Shown here one piece after another: positions 1 to 10,830 of a DNA stretch of 64,000 bases. Source of the DNA: Neolentinus lepideus HHB14362 ss-1 (taxonomy: Eukaryota > Basidiomycota > Agaricomycetes > Gloeophyllales > Gloeophyllaceae); contig KV425553.1 in NCBI GenBank assembly GCA_001632425.1, positions 1 through 64,000 of the forward strand, written 5' to 3'. Within the stretch, counting starts at the first letter, position 1, and each line of letters opens with the position of its first letter. The notes below the pieces were generated by a model. The model saw only the letters and a list, made by a program, of their open reading frames with translations, searched no databases and was not told the DNA's origin. The translations under genes were made by a program, and so were the position numbers.

Positions 1-179
1 ATAGACAGGTGGCGTATGGCACGCGGCAGACAGAAATAGAAGTGGCGATACTATATGTGGGCAATGTGGCGTGTAGTCGTAATCCAGGATTACACCCGAG
101 AACATTAACGGCCTTCCTCCCGGGCTGTCTCTCATTTTTTGGCATTATAGCCTATCTCTGGTGTCCTGGACTCAGCAAT

Positions 180-571
180 TTGAGGAGTCTGGCAACTGCC
201 AGCTTAGGAAGGTCTGAGTATTCAGTGTTGCCAAACACAGTTGTTAAAGAAAAGTCTGTTATTCAAATAGGTGATAATAATTGATTAACTGGATTTTTGC
301 ATGCAGAAGGTTCATTTGATTGGACAGTAAAACAAGGTTTTAAAGTCACAGTCAGATTTAATATAATTCAACATTCTCATGATGCTTTACTTTTCAATGT
401 TATAACAAATTATCTTGGATGTGGTGTTGTAAGGGTAGATTCTAAAAACCCTCTTATTAGTGTTTCTAGTTTTTCAGAAGCACTTGATATTATTATCCCT
501 GTTTTGACAAAAGGTAATAAACTAAATGACTATCAAGATTTCTGTAAAAATGGCAATATATTTCTGTTGAG
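180..571 (+). pseudogene. LAGLIDADG homing endonuclease fragment, probable nuclear copy of a mitochondrial intron ORF
   Basis: One reading frame runs through NNWLTGFLHAEGSFDW, a clear LAGLIDADG-type first motif, and then through the alpha/beta core (TVRFNIIQHSHDALL, ITNYLGCGVVRV, SFSEALDIIIPVL, NKLNDYQDF), the order seen in single-motif (LAGLIDADG_1) enzymes. The Trp just before LTGF is encoded by TGA at 282-284: a stop in the nuclear code but Trp in the fungal mitochondrial code. Base composition is much more AT-rich than in neighbouring genes. The protein is cut off after NDYQDF, so the end of the domain and any second motif are missing. Seen: motif, TGA, AT bias. Inferred: mitochondrial origin (NUMT). 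It cannot be expressed from the nucleus as an intact enzyme. Confidence 0.75.
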
Positions 572-959
572 TATACTGACTTAGTAATAGGGCTGGTCAA
601 TGAGTGCCAGGGAAGTATCCACAAGATCTGCTACATCAGAACTCAAATCAAAAGTGGGGTGATTTACCTGCTGTGGTTTTGTAGTGTAAGGGGAGGGGTT
701 ATTGGGAGGGTAGTGCAGTCTAGTTGCCCCGGTAACACTGTAGGATAACCTATGACCCCACATCAAAAAAAAAAAGATGTTGAATAATGATCACCATGTT
801 GCTTTGGGTTTTCAGTTCCTCATAATTAGTGTATCACATATATGCCAATGGTCATGTATAGAATTCCTAATTTATTTAATGTCAAGTTTAATCACCTAGA
901 GAATCACACTGCCAAACTTGGATAAATCAAGCACCTCCTAAAGTAAGTGGGGCACCCAC
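572..959. other. AT-rich gene-free stretch between endonuclease fragment and transposon relic
   Basis: No coding exon recognised. It contains a run of A at about 766-775. On the minus strand the tail of the Harbinger-like relic may continue here, but beyond its LAISLY motif I could not follow the transposase. Confidence 0.4.
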
Positions 960-1553
960 ATACAAATCATATTGTACACTCTGTAGCTACAGTACTTCCT
1001 TATATAATGATATTGCAAGCTGTTCATCAGCTGTGACATATTTTGTATCACATATATAATCCACTTCCTAAGTACTTATTGAAGTTTTGGGATAGTGCTT
1101 GGAGGACATGGAGATGCATTCCCATGCTCCAGTGAAACCTGCCTTCAAGTTCATTGATGAGCTCATCAAGCCACATCTGGCCATGAGAACCAAGGTGTGC
1201 ATTGGTGTTTTTATCATAGAAGTAGAAAAGTAAATCTACCCCCAGCAAGTGCTACAGCAGACAGAACAGCTTTCTTTTTATGTTTTTCATGATACTGAGC
1301 CTTCTTCTGTACTATGTCACATTCTGTTCTATTTACTACAATGTTGTGTGCTGTGCAGAGCTCGAAAAACGAATCCAAACACGACAAACTGTGAACTGAA
1401 ACACATCGGTGGTGCAGCGGGAAGTCGTGAGAAAGGTTGTGACATGTGTGACCAGACTAAACCGGCGCCACTCGGTCTAAGCTGGTGACGGTTCCGTCGT
1501 TAAGCGAAACGAAACCAACGGGTCTAGAGATCGCCCGAGATCCGAACAGGCCC
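960..1553 (-). mobile_element. Degenerate PIF/Harbinger transposon end with transposase N-terminal relic
   Basis: On the minus strand, starting near 1345, broken frames give a Lys-rich KKAQYHEKHKKKAVLSAVAL segment, then GQMWLDELINELEGRFHW with GMHLHVLQAL, then KYVTADEQLAISLY. This is the order found at the N-terminus of fungal HARBI1-type (DDE_Tnp_4) transposases: basic N-terminus, helical DUF8040-like region, then a (K/R)(Y/H)V(T/S)xEEQLAIFLY-like segment. At least two frameshifts and several stops separate the parts, and the DDE catalytic region was not found. The outer end reads GGGCCTGTTCGGATC on the minus strand and stops at 1553, directly followed on the plus strand by TAA (1554-1556). 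That fits a Harbinger terminal repeat with a 3-bp TWA target duplication. The other terminus was not found. Confidence 0.65.
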
Positions 1554-2446
1554 TAAATATCTTCTTCGTACTTGATGCTTTGCCGCTAGATTTAGGACCA
1601 CCGGACGGTTTGTTATCGAACGTGCTCGGCATCGACAAGAAGAGGTAAACGAGATGATATTGAGGCGGCTGAACATCTCTTGCGCCCGTCCCTTTAAATG
1701 CACCTCACTTTATACGGACCGTAGGCATATATCCGGTGGGTTCACTGAGAGCTGTGGCACAGGTAGAGCCCCGAGTTCCAGTTCCGCTGACGATTGCAGT
1801 GAACAGTGCCACAGTCCCATGTCTCAAGCTAGTAGAATCTCAGTGTCCAAGGCACGTAAGTTGGCTTAGATGATGCTATGCACACGAGCCCTAGATAGGA
1901 GGCTGTGCAAGACGTTCAAGATGGCAGTTCGCATTAGCAGACGTAGTTCAAAAATGGTATTATGTAGGTACGGATGAACTCGGGAGTCCTGTGTTTCCCA
2001 CGAAAGCCTGATTCTGAGCAGCGTGGTTGTGCTTTTTCAAGATGCATCGTCCTCCGGAGAAAGTCACTTCTGACCCTTCAGATCAGCTATATTCTCGATG
2101 AACTGAAGGTACCTGTATTCGTGAGGAGATAAGCACCAACTTCCTAAATCTCAGAGACCTTGTCTCTACGGAACCTGTCGTCAAAGCGGGATCCATTTTT
2201 TAACGGTCGAGACAGTTTTCGACCTAGTTCTTAATGGTCTTAAAACAATAAACACTATTATAAAACGGAGTAAAAGGCATCCAGACTCCTCGATTTAGTG
2301 ACACATGTTACTAAATCGTTAGCAATTTAGTTACAACACCATAGTCTGCCCGTAGAACGTACAGAGCCTAGCGCCTCACGATGGACGCAGACCTGCTATC
2401 GAAGGTGCTGAGATATAGTATAGCTACATTTTGCATGGGATTGTAT
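1554..2446. other. Gene-free stretch 3' of TAN1, with a perfect-looking palindrome
   Basis: No coding region I can support. It holds the 3' flank of TAN1 (minus strand). A near-perfect palindrome lies at 2291-2318, with arms CGATTTAGTGACA and TGTTACTAAATCG around a CA centre and one mismatch. It may be a small foldback element or part of the TAN1 3' end. Confidence 0.4.
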
Positions 2447-3666
2447 TTATACCACGCGTCCTTCCCCATCCTTGAATTCGACATCCTCATTCTTCGCATT
2501 TGCAATCTCCATTACATTGAACTTCAGCAGACGATAATAGTCTTGGACAACACTCATCCCGCATACGCTCTGTAGGCGACGGCGTCAGAGCGACGTCAGC
2601 GTGACAAATGGCCGCCAGCCCACCTTGAATAGCTCTATGAGAATGAATACTTCCGGGGATTTCAGTTCGACTTTGTTCCCTTCTGGCACAAGGCCAGCCA
2701 ATTCGGCCAGCAGAAGGTCACGAGAGACTGTATGGTGATTGCGTATACGCAATTCAATTTTGTACTGCATTATATCTGTAAGCTCGAGCCACCGTCTCGT
2801 AGAGAACGCTTTTTCATGCTCACAGTATATGCCTTGACCTCCGCACTTGTAAAGAACGGAAGCACAACCTTCTTGAATAGGCCACAAATTTCCGGAATAT
2901 TAGCTACGCAGGATCCCGAGACTGGAGTAAGCCTTTGAGTGTACCTGCGGAGACACAGTAAGTAATTTGTTGTCCAGTTCATCACAATGAACGCTTACTT
3001 TGTCCTTGTTACACCGGTCTCCACCACGTCTTGCACGTATTTAGTCACAAGAGCTACTGGATCGATTGGGGATTTGCACGAGATGAATATAACTGTGGAA
3101 GGAGTTTAAGAAACCCGATCCTGGATCAGTCTACATTCACGAAATGTACCGCACGGTGTGTTTGTCTGGCAATTAGCTAGGGAATCGTTTGAATATCAAT
3201 ACATTGGAAAGTAAAGGATATATGCACCAAAAATCTGTTCTTTCCGAGGCTTCTTCATGGCTGCAATCTCTTTCGCTATTTGTGTTTCCAGATCACCTTC
3301 GTCCTTGTCCATATCGTCCTCCACCTTGTCACCCAAACGACCCTCGGCGTTCGGCCACATTTCTTCCCCAAGCTAGCTTCCATACGGTCAGTCCGATATC
3401 ATCCTCGCTTCGAAACAGTGTATATTATGGCACTTACAGCACTAAAAAGATCGTACAATTCCCCTACTGTTTGCTTCTCCTTCCCCTTGACGCAGGTAAC
3501 CCAGACACCTGGGCCATCGATAGCCCTCTTGCCCCAGATCGGTGTACCATCCTGTCCATGTAGTGTAGGTACGTATCCTCGACGCCACTTGACCCGTGAG
3601 CGTGGCACGTACCGAACGATATCTCCTTCGCTTGGCTTCTCTCGATGATTTGCCTTTATCTGCCAT
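2447..3666 (-). CDS. TAN1: tRNA N4-acetylcytidine cofactor TAN1 (THUMP domain protein)
   Basis: TAN1 binds tRNA through its THUMP domain and works with the acetyltransferase Kre33/NAT10 to make ac4C12 in tRNA-Leu and tRNA-Ser. Eight exons: 3666-3613, 3551-3438, 3372-3228, 3176-3150, 3092-2999, 2944-2824, 2764-2624, 2569-2447, summing to 819 nt (272 aa). The basic N-terminus MADKGKSSREAKRRRYR leads into GPGVWVTCVKGKEKQTVGEL. The THUMP core follows: TNTPCVIFISCKSPIDPVAL, TKYTQRLTPVSG, YKIELRIRNHHTVSRD, NKVELKSPEVFILIELFK, CGMSVVQDYYRLLKFNVMEI. Every segment matches the family in order. ATG 3666 is chosen because the N-terminus is family-like and the first 5' splice site is in phase. Exon 4 is only 27 nt. 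It is divergent from CAP2, with 334 bp between start codons. Confidence 0.93.
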
Positions 3667-4000
3667 GGTAGCTTGGCACGATCACGAATCGGTTGTATTA
3701 TGAGTCTACCTTCTTTGATTCCTCTGTCGCTGGTGTGAGCCTGCAAGTTGTGGGACACTGCACTCTTGTCAAAAGTCAAAAGAGTTTCCACGTGGCGATC
3801 GAGAGGAAAGGAAGCCTAAGGCTCGTCACAGACTTGCTTGCACGCAATCCTAACAGCATCCTCTCCGTCCTGGGTATCCCGTACTTTTCACTGAGAGGAT
3901 TATATTTACCTGCGGCCCTCTGTCTCGATTCCCATTCTTAACCTACTCTGACAGGTTTTGAACTTGTCTCCTCACAACCCGAACTACCTGGTCGTTCGCC
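3667..4000. promoter_or_regulatory. Divergent intergenic region between TAN1 and CAP2
   Basis: These 334 bp separate the start codons of two divergently transcribed genes, so both promoters must lie here. I see no clear TATA box. A pyrimidine-rich stretch (CTTGTCTCCTCACAACCC) precedes the CAP2 ATG, as is common at fungal transcription starts. A shared promoter is inferred from layout only. Confidence 0.45.
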
Positions 4001-5255
4001 ATGACGGATCTTGTGGATTCCATGTTGGATCTTATGCGCCGGCTACCGCCAACGCGCGTTGAGGAGAACGTTACAGCTCTCGTTAACATCTGTCCTGATT
4101 ATGCCGATGACCTGCTGGGCAGCGTCGATCAGCCCCTAAAGTTGAAGACAGACCGGGCTACGGGTAGAGAGTATCTGGCTTGCGATTACAATCGTGATGG
4201 CGAGAGCTATCGGTAAGTGTTTTTTTCCAGCGAATGATGAAGACGATGTCTTCACTTCCATGCTGCATGCTGGCTAAGGATATGATTTCGGATAAAGAGC
4301 CGGTCCTTGGGCGGTCTAAACCTTGTGGATGTTCTAAGTTCTCAAGCTGATGTGGACTATGAAGGTCACCATGGTCGAATGAGTACGACCCCCCACTCGA
4401 CGACGGTACAGTACCCACTCCAAAGCTACGCCAGCTCGAGATCAAAGCGAACGAGGCATTCGATACGTACCGGGAAATGTGAGCGATTCATCCCCTCCAT
4501 AACTATGAAACTCCCTTAAAAGTTTACGGTGTATATTTAGGTACTTTGAAGGAGGCGTCTCATCCGTATTCCTTTGGGATCTGGACGATGGGGGATTTGC
4601 AGGAGTTGTATTATTCAAGAAATGTTGGCCTCATGCTTGTCATTCAATCCGTCTTTTCATCACTAAATCGCCTCTGTGCTAGCACTAAGTCCATCAGCAT
4701 CATCCGAGCCCTCGGGCTCATGGGACTCTATCCACGTCTTCGAAGCTGCTGAGCGCGGGCGCCAGGCACACTACAAGTTGACGTCGACAATCATGCTTGA
4801 GTTGGTCACTCACTCAGATAATGGCGCCAACACTGCGTACAAGAAGCCCAATAGTGATTCCCCAACTATGGACGGCATCAAAACGAATGGAGATGTTTCG
4901 CTCAGCGGTAGCATGACAAGACAGGTATTGGATCACTCTCTTCCATAGCTGACTACTAATTTAACTGTCGTAATTTCTATAGACTGAGCAGGATTGCCCG
5001 GTCCAGAATCAGGAGTCGCACATCACGAATATGGGACGCATGATCGAAGAGATGGAAATCAAGATGCGGAATCTGCTACAGGAAGTGAGTTGCTCGTCTT
5101 GAGCTGATGTTTGTCAATCAAACGTTCCTCTTTGCTAGGTATACTTCGGAAAGACGCGAGACGTCGTCTATGACTTGCGCAGCATCGAGAGCTTAGAGAG
5201 ACAGCGGAGACAAAGAGAGTTGCAGAAGGAATTAGTCGGTTTCATGAAACGGTGA
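4001..5255 (+). CDS. CAP2: F-actin-capping protein subunit beta
   Basis: The beta half of the CapZ-type heterodimer that caps barbed ends of actin filaments in cortical patches. Six exons: 4001-4212, 4365-4478, 4541-4623, 4683-4924, 4983-5084, 5139-5255 (870 nt, 289 aa, normal for the family). The N-terminus has [25 protein letters not shown] and [20 protein letters not shown]. The middle has [31 protein letters not shown] and [12 protein letters not shown]. The C-terminus ends with the actin-binding tentacle helix around [19 protein letters not shown]. All are hallmark segments of the beta subunit. A Ser/Pro-rich insert replaces the usual short loop before SGSWDS. It is convergent with the cyclophilin gene downstream. 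Confidence 0.96.
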
Positions 5256-5714
5256 TGATGGCCTTTGTGAGGCGGGGACTGCCAGTCTATACGAGAAGTC
5301 GTGCTTTTGTATAATATATGGATTTTTTGAAGGCATCTTTGCGATTGGATAAAAATGAGTCACCAGGACTCGGATCGGTCTCATTGATCACCACCATATA
5401 GTCGGCACAGTCGCAATGTTTTGGTTATCGTTCGTCGACAAATCGTTGAGTTCGTTCTTTTTGACTCTTCAAGATTGTCGGTCTCGAGGCCTGCTCCAAG
5501 AATCTTCAAGGCCAGGATCTCCATCTGACGCACTCCGACTTGGCTGGACAGGGCGGAAGCCGCCATACGAATCCAACGCCGACGCCGATCTGATGTGCGC
5601 CTCACGTTGGACTTTCTGGGACACCAAATGAGAAGTAGGCAGCAAGGCAATTCATGTTCCAATACATACTAGTACACCGCTAACAGCGATACATGGCCCT
5701 GGGAAGCTCGGTAA
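5256..5714. other. Convergent intergenic region between CAP2 and the cyclophilin gene
   Basis: Holds the 3' ends of two convergent genes. A minus-strand open frame at 5381-5542 (from ATG 5542, MAASALSSQVGVRQMEIL...) codes for about 53 aa with an amphipathic helix. I recognise no family and do not call it a gene. Otherwise nothing stands out. Confidence 0.35.
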
Positions 5715-6485
5715 TTAGGCTCTTAGTTGAGCGTCTGCTATGGGATTAGCATGAATAGTGACCTGAATGACATGTAAGGAGACTAACTCCATGAATGCAT
5801 TTTCCAGAAAGCAAGTATACATACATGTGTCAAACGAATCTCTGTCAAGGGTTTATTCTTGTTGTTGACGGGTACACGTTCGATGGCGTCGAGTGTCGAA
5901 TCCGCGCCATCAATGACCTTTCCAAAGATGGTATATTTACCATCAAGATGCGGTTGCTTCGCGTATGTGATAAAGAACTGCGATTTGTTCGTATCGGCGC
6001 CCGCGTTGGCCATAGCCACAATGCCACGCGTGTTGAACTGATCCACAAAGGTTGGTAGCGTCGATAACAAGCACACGGTGACGCACTTTCAATGTAGACC
6101 GTATTTCGTCTGAGAAGGGCTTGCCCCAGATACTTTGGCCACCTTTACCTGTTCCCGTGGGATCACCGGTTTGCACCATGAATCCTTTGATGTTACGGTG
6201 AAAGAGGCAGTTGTCGTAGTAATTTGATGCGCATAGCGCAAGGAAATTCTGTCACAAAATGTATTCAATCTGACAAGCCCGGAAATCACAGAGCGTACCT
6301 CTGCCGTTTTGGGGACAGCCTCACAGAAGACTTCTATCTATCCCATGTGGGTCAATCAACACGCGCGCGTAGTTCATATAATGGCTCCCGAGCTTACCTT
6401 CAGTTCGCCGTGAGTCGTATGGAGGGTAACAGACTAAACGTCTAGTTTATTTAGAGTCAGAACGATTGTATAGAGGACTTACCAT
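5715..6485 (-). CDS. PPIL3: Cyclophilin-type peptidyl-prolyl isomerase, PPIL3/Cyp10 class
   Basis: Catalyses cis-trans isomerisation of X-Pro bonds; the PPIL3 class is small, nuclear/cytosolic and linked to the spliceosome. Exons: 6485-6483 (ATG only), 6433-6398, 6337-6299, 6248-6087, 6037-5825, 5762-5715; 501 nt, 166 aa. It starts [12 protein letters not shown] with [19 protein letters not shown], then [19 protein letters not shown], which carries the catalytic Arg (R of FHR). Then follow [40 protein letters not shown] and the C-terminal [15 protein letters not shown]. The usual second-strand MANAG..TNGSQFFIT motif and the H of [10 protein letters not shown] are present. Oddity: the first coding exon is just the ATG, with the intron directly after it, which is needed to join Met to SVTLHTT. 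It shares a 224-bp divergent upstream region with the G-alpha gene. Confidence 0.95.
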
Positions 6486-6709
6486 CTGAAACGCGTCCTT
6501 AACGTTCAACACAGGCACAAGTTGAAAGGAATGTCTGTCTTAACCGAGCGGCAGTGCCTCCTGCACTGCATCGAATAGACGCCGATATGCGTGAGACAAT
6601 GACAGATATTCGCGTCTCACCGCGTCGGATCACAATCATCATCATCTCCTTTGCCTAAAATACTTAACACATTCTTAGTTACCATAGCCTCTTTCTCTTA
6701 CGGACCACC

Positions 6710-8687
6710 ATGATACGCACTACCCGCCCACCCTCCGTCTACAGCACCGACTCCGACCCCCTCACCTTCGTTATGCGCCCTCCGGAGTCGGAGACGGAAG
6801 CGGCGCGAAGGGTGAGGCTCGAGAAGGAAGCAGAGTCGAAGCGGATATCGGATGAGATAGATGAACAACTTCGGATAGAACGGGAGAAACTAAAGAAATC
6901 AAAGGAGGATGTGAAAGTACGTCGCGATTCGCTTCTTCATGGTGGGTACTAAATGCTTTGTTACCGGTAGCTTTTACTGCTGGGACAGGCAGAGTCTGGG
7001 AAATCGACGCTGCAGAAGCAGTTCCAACTCATGTACAACCCCGCTTCGCTCGAGCGCGAGCGGCTTTCATGGCGCACCGTTGTCTACCTCAACGTCGCCC
7101 GCTCTATCAAGCGCATCCTCGACACCCTCGAGGCATACGACGACACCTTCGAAGCGGGCGCTCCAGGTGAGTCAGAAGGCGATGGAGCAGAAAGCGCCTC
7201 CGGGTCACCTAGTGGTGGCTCTATCCTACATAGCAACTACTCCGGGAGCTCACAGAGTCATCTACCGCGGTCAAAATCTGCGACCCCCGCAACAGAGTTT
7301 CAGAGACAGATTGCCAACCTACGGCTCCGTCTTGGGCCGCTGGTGGCTGCGGAAACTGGTCTTGGCGACCGTTTGAGCGGAGGAGTGACCGTATCTGGAT
7401 CGGGAAAGGGCAGCGTCTATGTGCGCAGCGGATGGCAAACGCGTACTATTCTTGGTTGCCGTCATGGTAGGGCAAGCATCGATAGCCGCAACGCCGAGCT
7501 CAACGTAGACGAGCTGGTGAAGGACGAGCTGGTGCAAGATGTCGCAAAGATGCTCGACGCGTCCAAGGACGATATTCAGGAGCTTTGGGAGCATCCCACT
7601 GTACGTCGCATGATCGCAGGTCGGAAACTCCGGTTGGAGGAATGGGCTGAATTGTGCGTGCCTCTGTCATCGATGCGACCTATTTTCCTCACTTTCGTCC
7701 CCGTTGCCAGCTTCCTCAGCAACATCGTACGTGTCGCGGAGCCCGGCTACGTGCCAACCGTTGGTGAGTCTCGCGGCGTCCACACTCTTTGTTCACGCTG
7801 ACTAACCATCATGGGCATCTGTGGGACGCGCAGATGATATCCTTCACGCTCGGATCCAGACCATGGGAGTCGCCGAGCATACGTTTGATGTTGATCTTCA
7901 CGGAAAGTCCGTGACCTGGCATCTATTCGATGTTGGTGGCGCGCGGGGGCAACGGCACTCCTGGATACCCTATTTTGATGACGCCAACGCAATCATCTTC
8001 GTTGCGCCCATCAGCGCCTTTGATCAGGTGCGTCTCTCCATGGGAATGCCCAATTCGTGGACCCACCCAGCTCATTGTATTGGCATTTTAGTACCTGGAG
8101 GAAGACCCTCGGATCAATAGGATCGACGACTCATTGCAACTATTCACGCAGATCTGCTCTCATCGGTTACTCAAGAATGTTCACCTCGTACTATTCCTAA
8201 GTAAGCAATCAGCCTGCTTAGTGGGCGACATTGTCTAACTTTAACTCTACTCCAATCTAGACAAGACGGATGTGCTTCAGGCAAAGCTGACTACTGGAGT
8301 GAAAGTTAGCAAATAGTGCGTGGTGCTGGATGACGTCGGAGATTTGTAGCTGATGAGATCGCAGCATCACCTCCTACGGTGATCGGCCTAATCAATATGA
8401 ACCGGTGGTGGCGTATTTCCGAGCCCACTTCCTGAATGTACACAAGAAGAACAATGAGAACAAGCGCGTTCTATATACGCATCTGACTAATGTAACGGTG
8501 CGTCAGTTCGTCTTATTCTGGCTTCTCTCGAAAACTCATGTATGTAATCCCAAGGATACTCTGGCAACGCAGAGCATCATCGCAAACGGTAAGCATGAAC
8601 TCGGCACCGATCTAGCTCCGCTGACAGTTGTATTCAGTCCGTGACTCGATCTTCCGAGGGTATCTCAAATCTGCTGCTCTCGTCTAA
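6710..8687 (+). CDS. Divergent heterotrimeric G-protein alpha subunit, catalytic Gln replaced
   Basis: A signalling GTPase alpha subunit. Motifs in order: G1 P-loop LLGQAESGKSTLQKQF; the helical domain, with a Ser/Gly-rich insert of roughly 60 residues after YDDTFEAGAPGES; VRRMIAGRKLRLEEWAEL; switch I ARIQTMGVAEHTFDVD (Arg and Thr kept); G3 FDVGGARGQRHSWIPYF; AIIFVAPISAFDQ; G4 NKTD; G5-like THLTNVT; and the C-terminal helix IIANVRDSIFRGYLKSAALV. The usual DVGGQ is DVGGA here, so the Gln that activates water for GTP hydrolysis is missing. The N-terminus (MIRTTRPPSV, then a charged coiled coil to about residue 69) has no MGxxxS myristoylation signal, and the C-terminus has no prenylation or pertussis-type Cys. 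It resembles the expanded, non-canonical G-alpha group of basidiomycetes rather than Gpa1-3. Exon 1 is 6710-6916 and exon 2 begins at 6971; the later boundaries are less certain. Confidence 0.92.
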
Positions 8688-9209
8688 GCACCGCAAGTAC
8701 TTGAAGAGTGACAGTTCTCTGGACAATGAAGTTACGATCGCAAGACATGAAATACAATAGCCCTACCGCGGGGGCGTGGACTATTATTCGCTGTGGACTG
8801 CTGCTTTAATCCTAAGTAATTGCCTTTATGTTCTCCGCTGGCGTCACGCTACTGTTATCGCGATAATCCTTACAAGGTTTCCTATAATTGCATGTATTCA
8901 GAATTCTCGTCTCAGGATCATTTCGGCTTGTTGTGGTGGTCATAAACTTTTTCCGCTTTCTAATTTTATTCGCTGTTCACTCGCATCGTTCCCAGTACCT
9001 CCTTTCTGATGATGTTGTACCTACGATCCGCATGTCGCTGTTATGGATAATGAACCAATGTATTATTGGAATTCCTGTGTACGTGTTCTGTTCTCAGCTC
9101 CCGCCATTAATCTTACACTCAATCGATGATCATCACGATTGTACATCTCTGGGGTGTCTAACAAGAGATGCAGGTGATCCATGCTAGGGTGATGATCAAG
9201 TCTCAGGCC
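8688..9209. other. Convergent intergenic region between G-alpha and ASA1
   Basis: T-rich, no coding signal I can support. It should hold the 3' ends of both neighbours. Confidence 0.4.
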
Positions 9210-10758
9210 TCAGACGTTAGGCTTGGCAAAGCTCATCAGAGGCCACATTGCCACCCTGTTGTCGCGCCCGCCACTGACGAGCCAGCGCGCCCTTTGCGCC
9301 TTCTCTTCCTCTGTCATGTCTTCCTCGTCGTTGCTATCGTCTGGAGAAGTATCTGAGAAGGTGCAGTGCGCGAAGTCCAAGGCTTGGCAGGCGCCTTTAT
9401 GGAGAACTAGGGTGCCGAGGAATTTGAGCGTCTTTACTGAGTACAGGCGGATTCTACGGAAAATAGACTGTCAGAAGTGCTTGGACGTCGTAGAGGTACC
9501 GGCTTACTTCCCGTCCCATCCCCCTACTGCGCACACTTTGCCGTCGTCGCGGATAGCGATGGTGGTGTGCCCGATGCTTTTAGTTTTGTGCGCGACGCAG
9601 GCGGTCTCGATGGACGTGCCGGGTGCCTCCGCTGCCTATGTGGATAGGTCGGGATGCGTAGCTGTGATGGTGCATGTATATGAATAGGAACAGGAGACTC
9701 ACGAGCAGATTATAGCGCCCTATGATGTGGTCGGCAGATACTGTCAGTGCGACGGCGTTGTCTGGAGTGACAGCCATTGCCATCACTGTAGCAGCGCACG
9801 AGTAGTGAGCGGTTCGGCTCCTCGGTGACAATCTCCAGCCGCCACTAACCCGATTCAAGGTGCAGCTTGCTTGTCCAGACTGACTGCCATCCAATGCCTT
9901 CTACGGATGTTTCTTTTTCTGTCCGGGCATACCGCCACATTGTCACCGAGCCGTCTTCATAACTTAGGAGGATGCGTAGGTTGCCGGCGTCCGCTTGGAA
10001 TAAATGCATCGCCATTATGATTCCTATTATATACGTGGTCGGGAGGTTGATGAATGGAGGGATCGAAGGAATGACGAACCGGCCTTGCCCCCTCCGCGTC
10101 CGTCTGCCCCTAGCAAACTTGTCCATGCTGATTTGCCTATCGCAGCGTGCAGTCTCTGTCGTGAGGGCAACGCCCATATGTCCGCCTAAGGATCCAGACT
10201 CAGCATGGTATGGACGATCATTTCGGGGGGTTCTTACCAAAGACGATTCCACCAAGTTAGGCAAGGCAATCAGTGCAGCACGCTCTTGCGTTCTTTGCGA
10301 AGGCGGCAGCGGGAAGAGCGAGAATCGGCAATAATTCAACGCATTGACGTCCATCGAGTATAGCAGACTCGGCGTCTGCAAGCCCGGCAGAGCTGCCGAG
10401 TCTCCCAAAGCCATACGGGCTTCATGGACACATCTCCAGACGCGGAGTTGATTGTCTCTCCCGTGACTTTCTAGATACGTAGTAATCAGCTTCCCACCGC
10501 CGGTTACAGCTCATACAAAGGGAAGGCATACGTTATAATCTTGTCCTCCCACTCACGCACCCCAAGCAATCCATCTGTATGCGCCTTCCACGATGCCAAC
10601 GACCGAAGCGTCCTTGTCGACGTAACAGTCACCAGCCCAGATGCATCAGCGGTGTATATACGCTCATTGTCGCCGGAGATAGAGATGGCATTGATGGGCG
10701 ATGAATGACTTCGGATACGATGCGATGGAGAAGGAGCACTCGGTCTATCTTGCGGCAT
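9210..10758 (-). CDS. ASA1: ASTRA-associated protein 1 (WD40 repeat)
   Basis: ASA1 is a WD40 propeller that belongs to the ASTRA complex (Tra1, Tti1, Tti2), which helps assemble PIKK kinases. The start at 10758 gives MPQDRPSAPSPSHRIRSHSS followed by SPINAISISGDNERIYTADA, SGLVTVTSTRTLRSLASWKA and HTDGLLGVREWEDKIIT, matching the family's first two blades. Later exons give ALGDSAALPGLQTPSLLYSM, IALPNLVESSLV, LRILLSYEDGSVTMWRY, VMAMAVTPDNAVALTVSADH and, after an acidic loop (SDTSPDDSNDEEDMTEEEK), the last blade RWLVSGGRDNRVAMWPLMSF. Stop at 9210-9212. The interrupted frames fit several short introns; exact boundaries in the middle were not all resolved. Confidence 0.88.
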
Positions 10759-10830
10759 GGGGACAGCTGTGGCAAAAGGAGAGGCACCGAGAGCGACGCA
10801 AGCGTCAGATTCTTGTTTAGTTAACGGGTA

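Noticed and set aside
5381..5662. Possible small gene between CAP2 and the cyclophilin.
   Set aside because: The only ATG-started version is about 53 aa without homology I can name; the space is a normal convergent 3' region.
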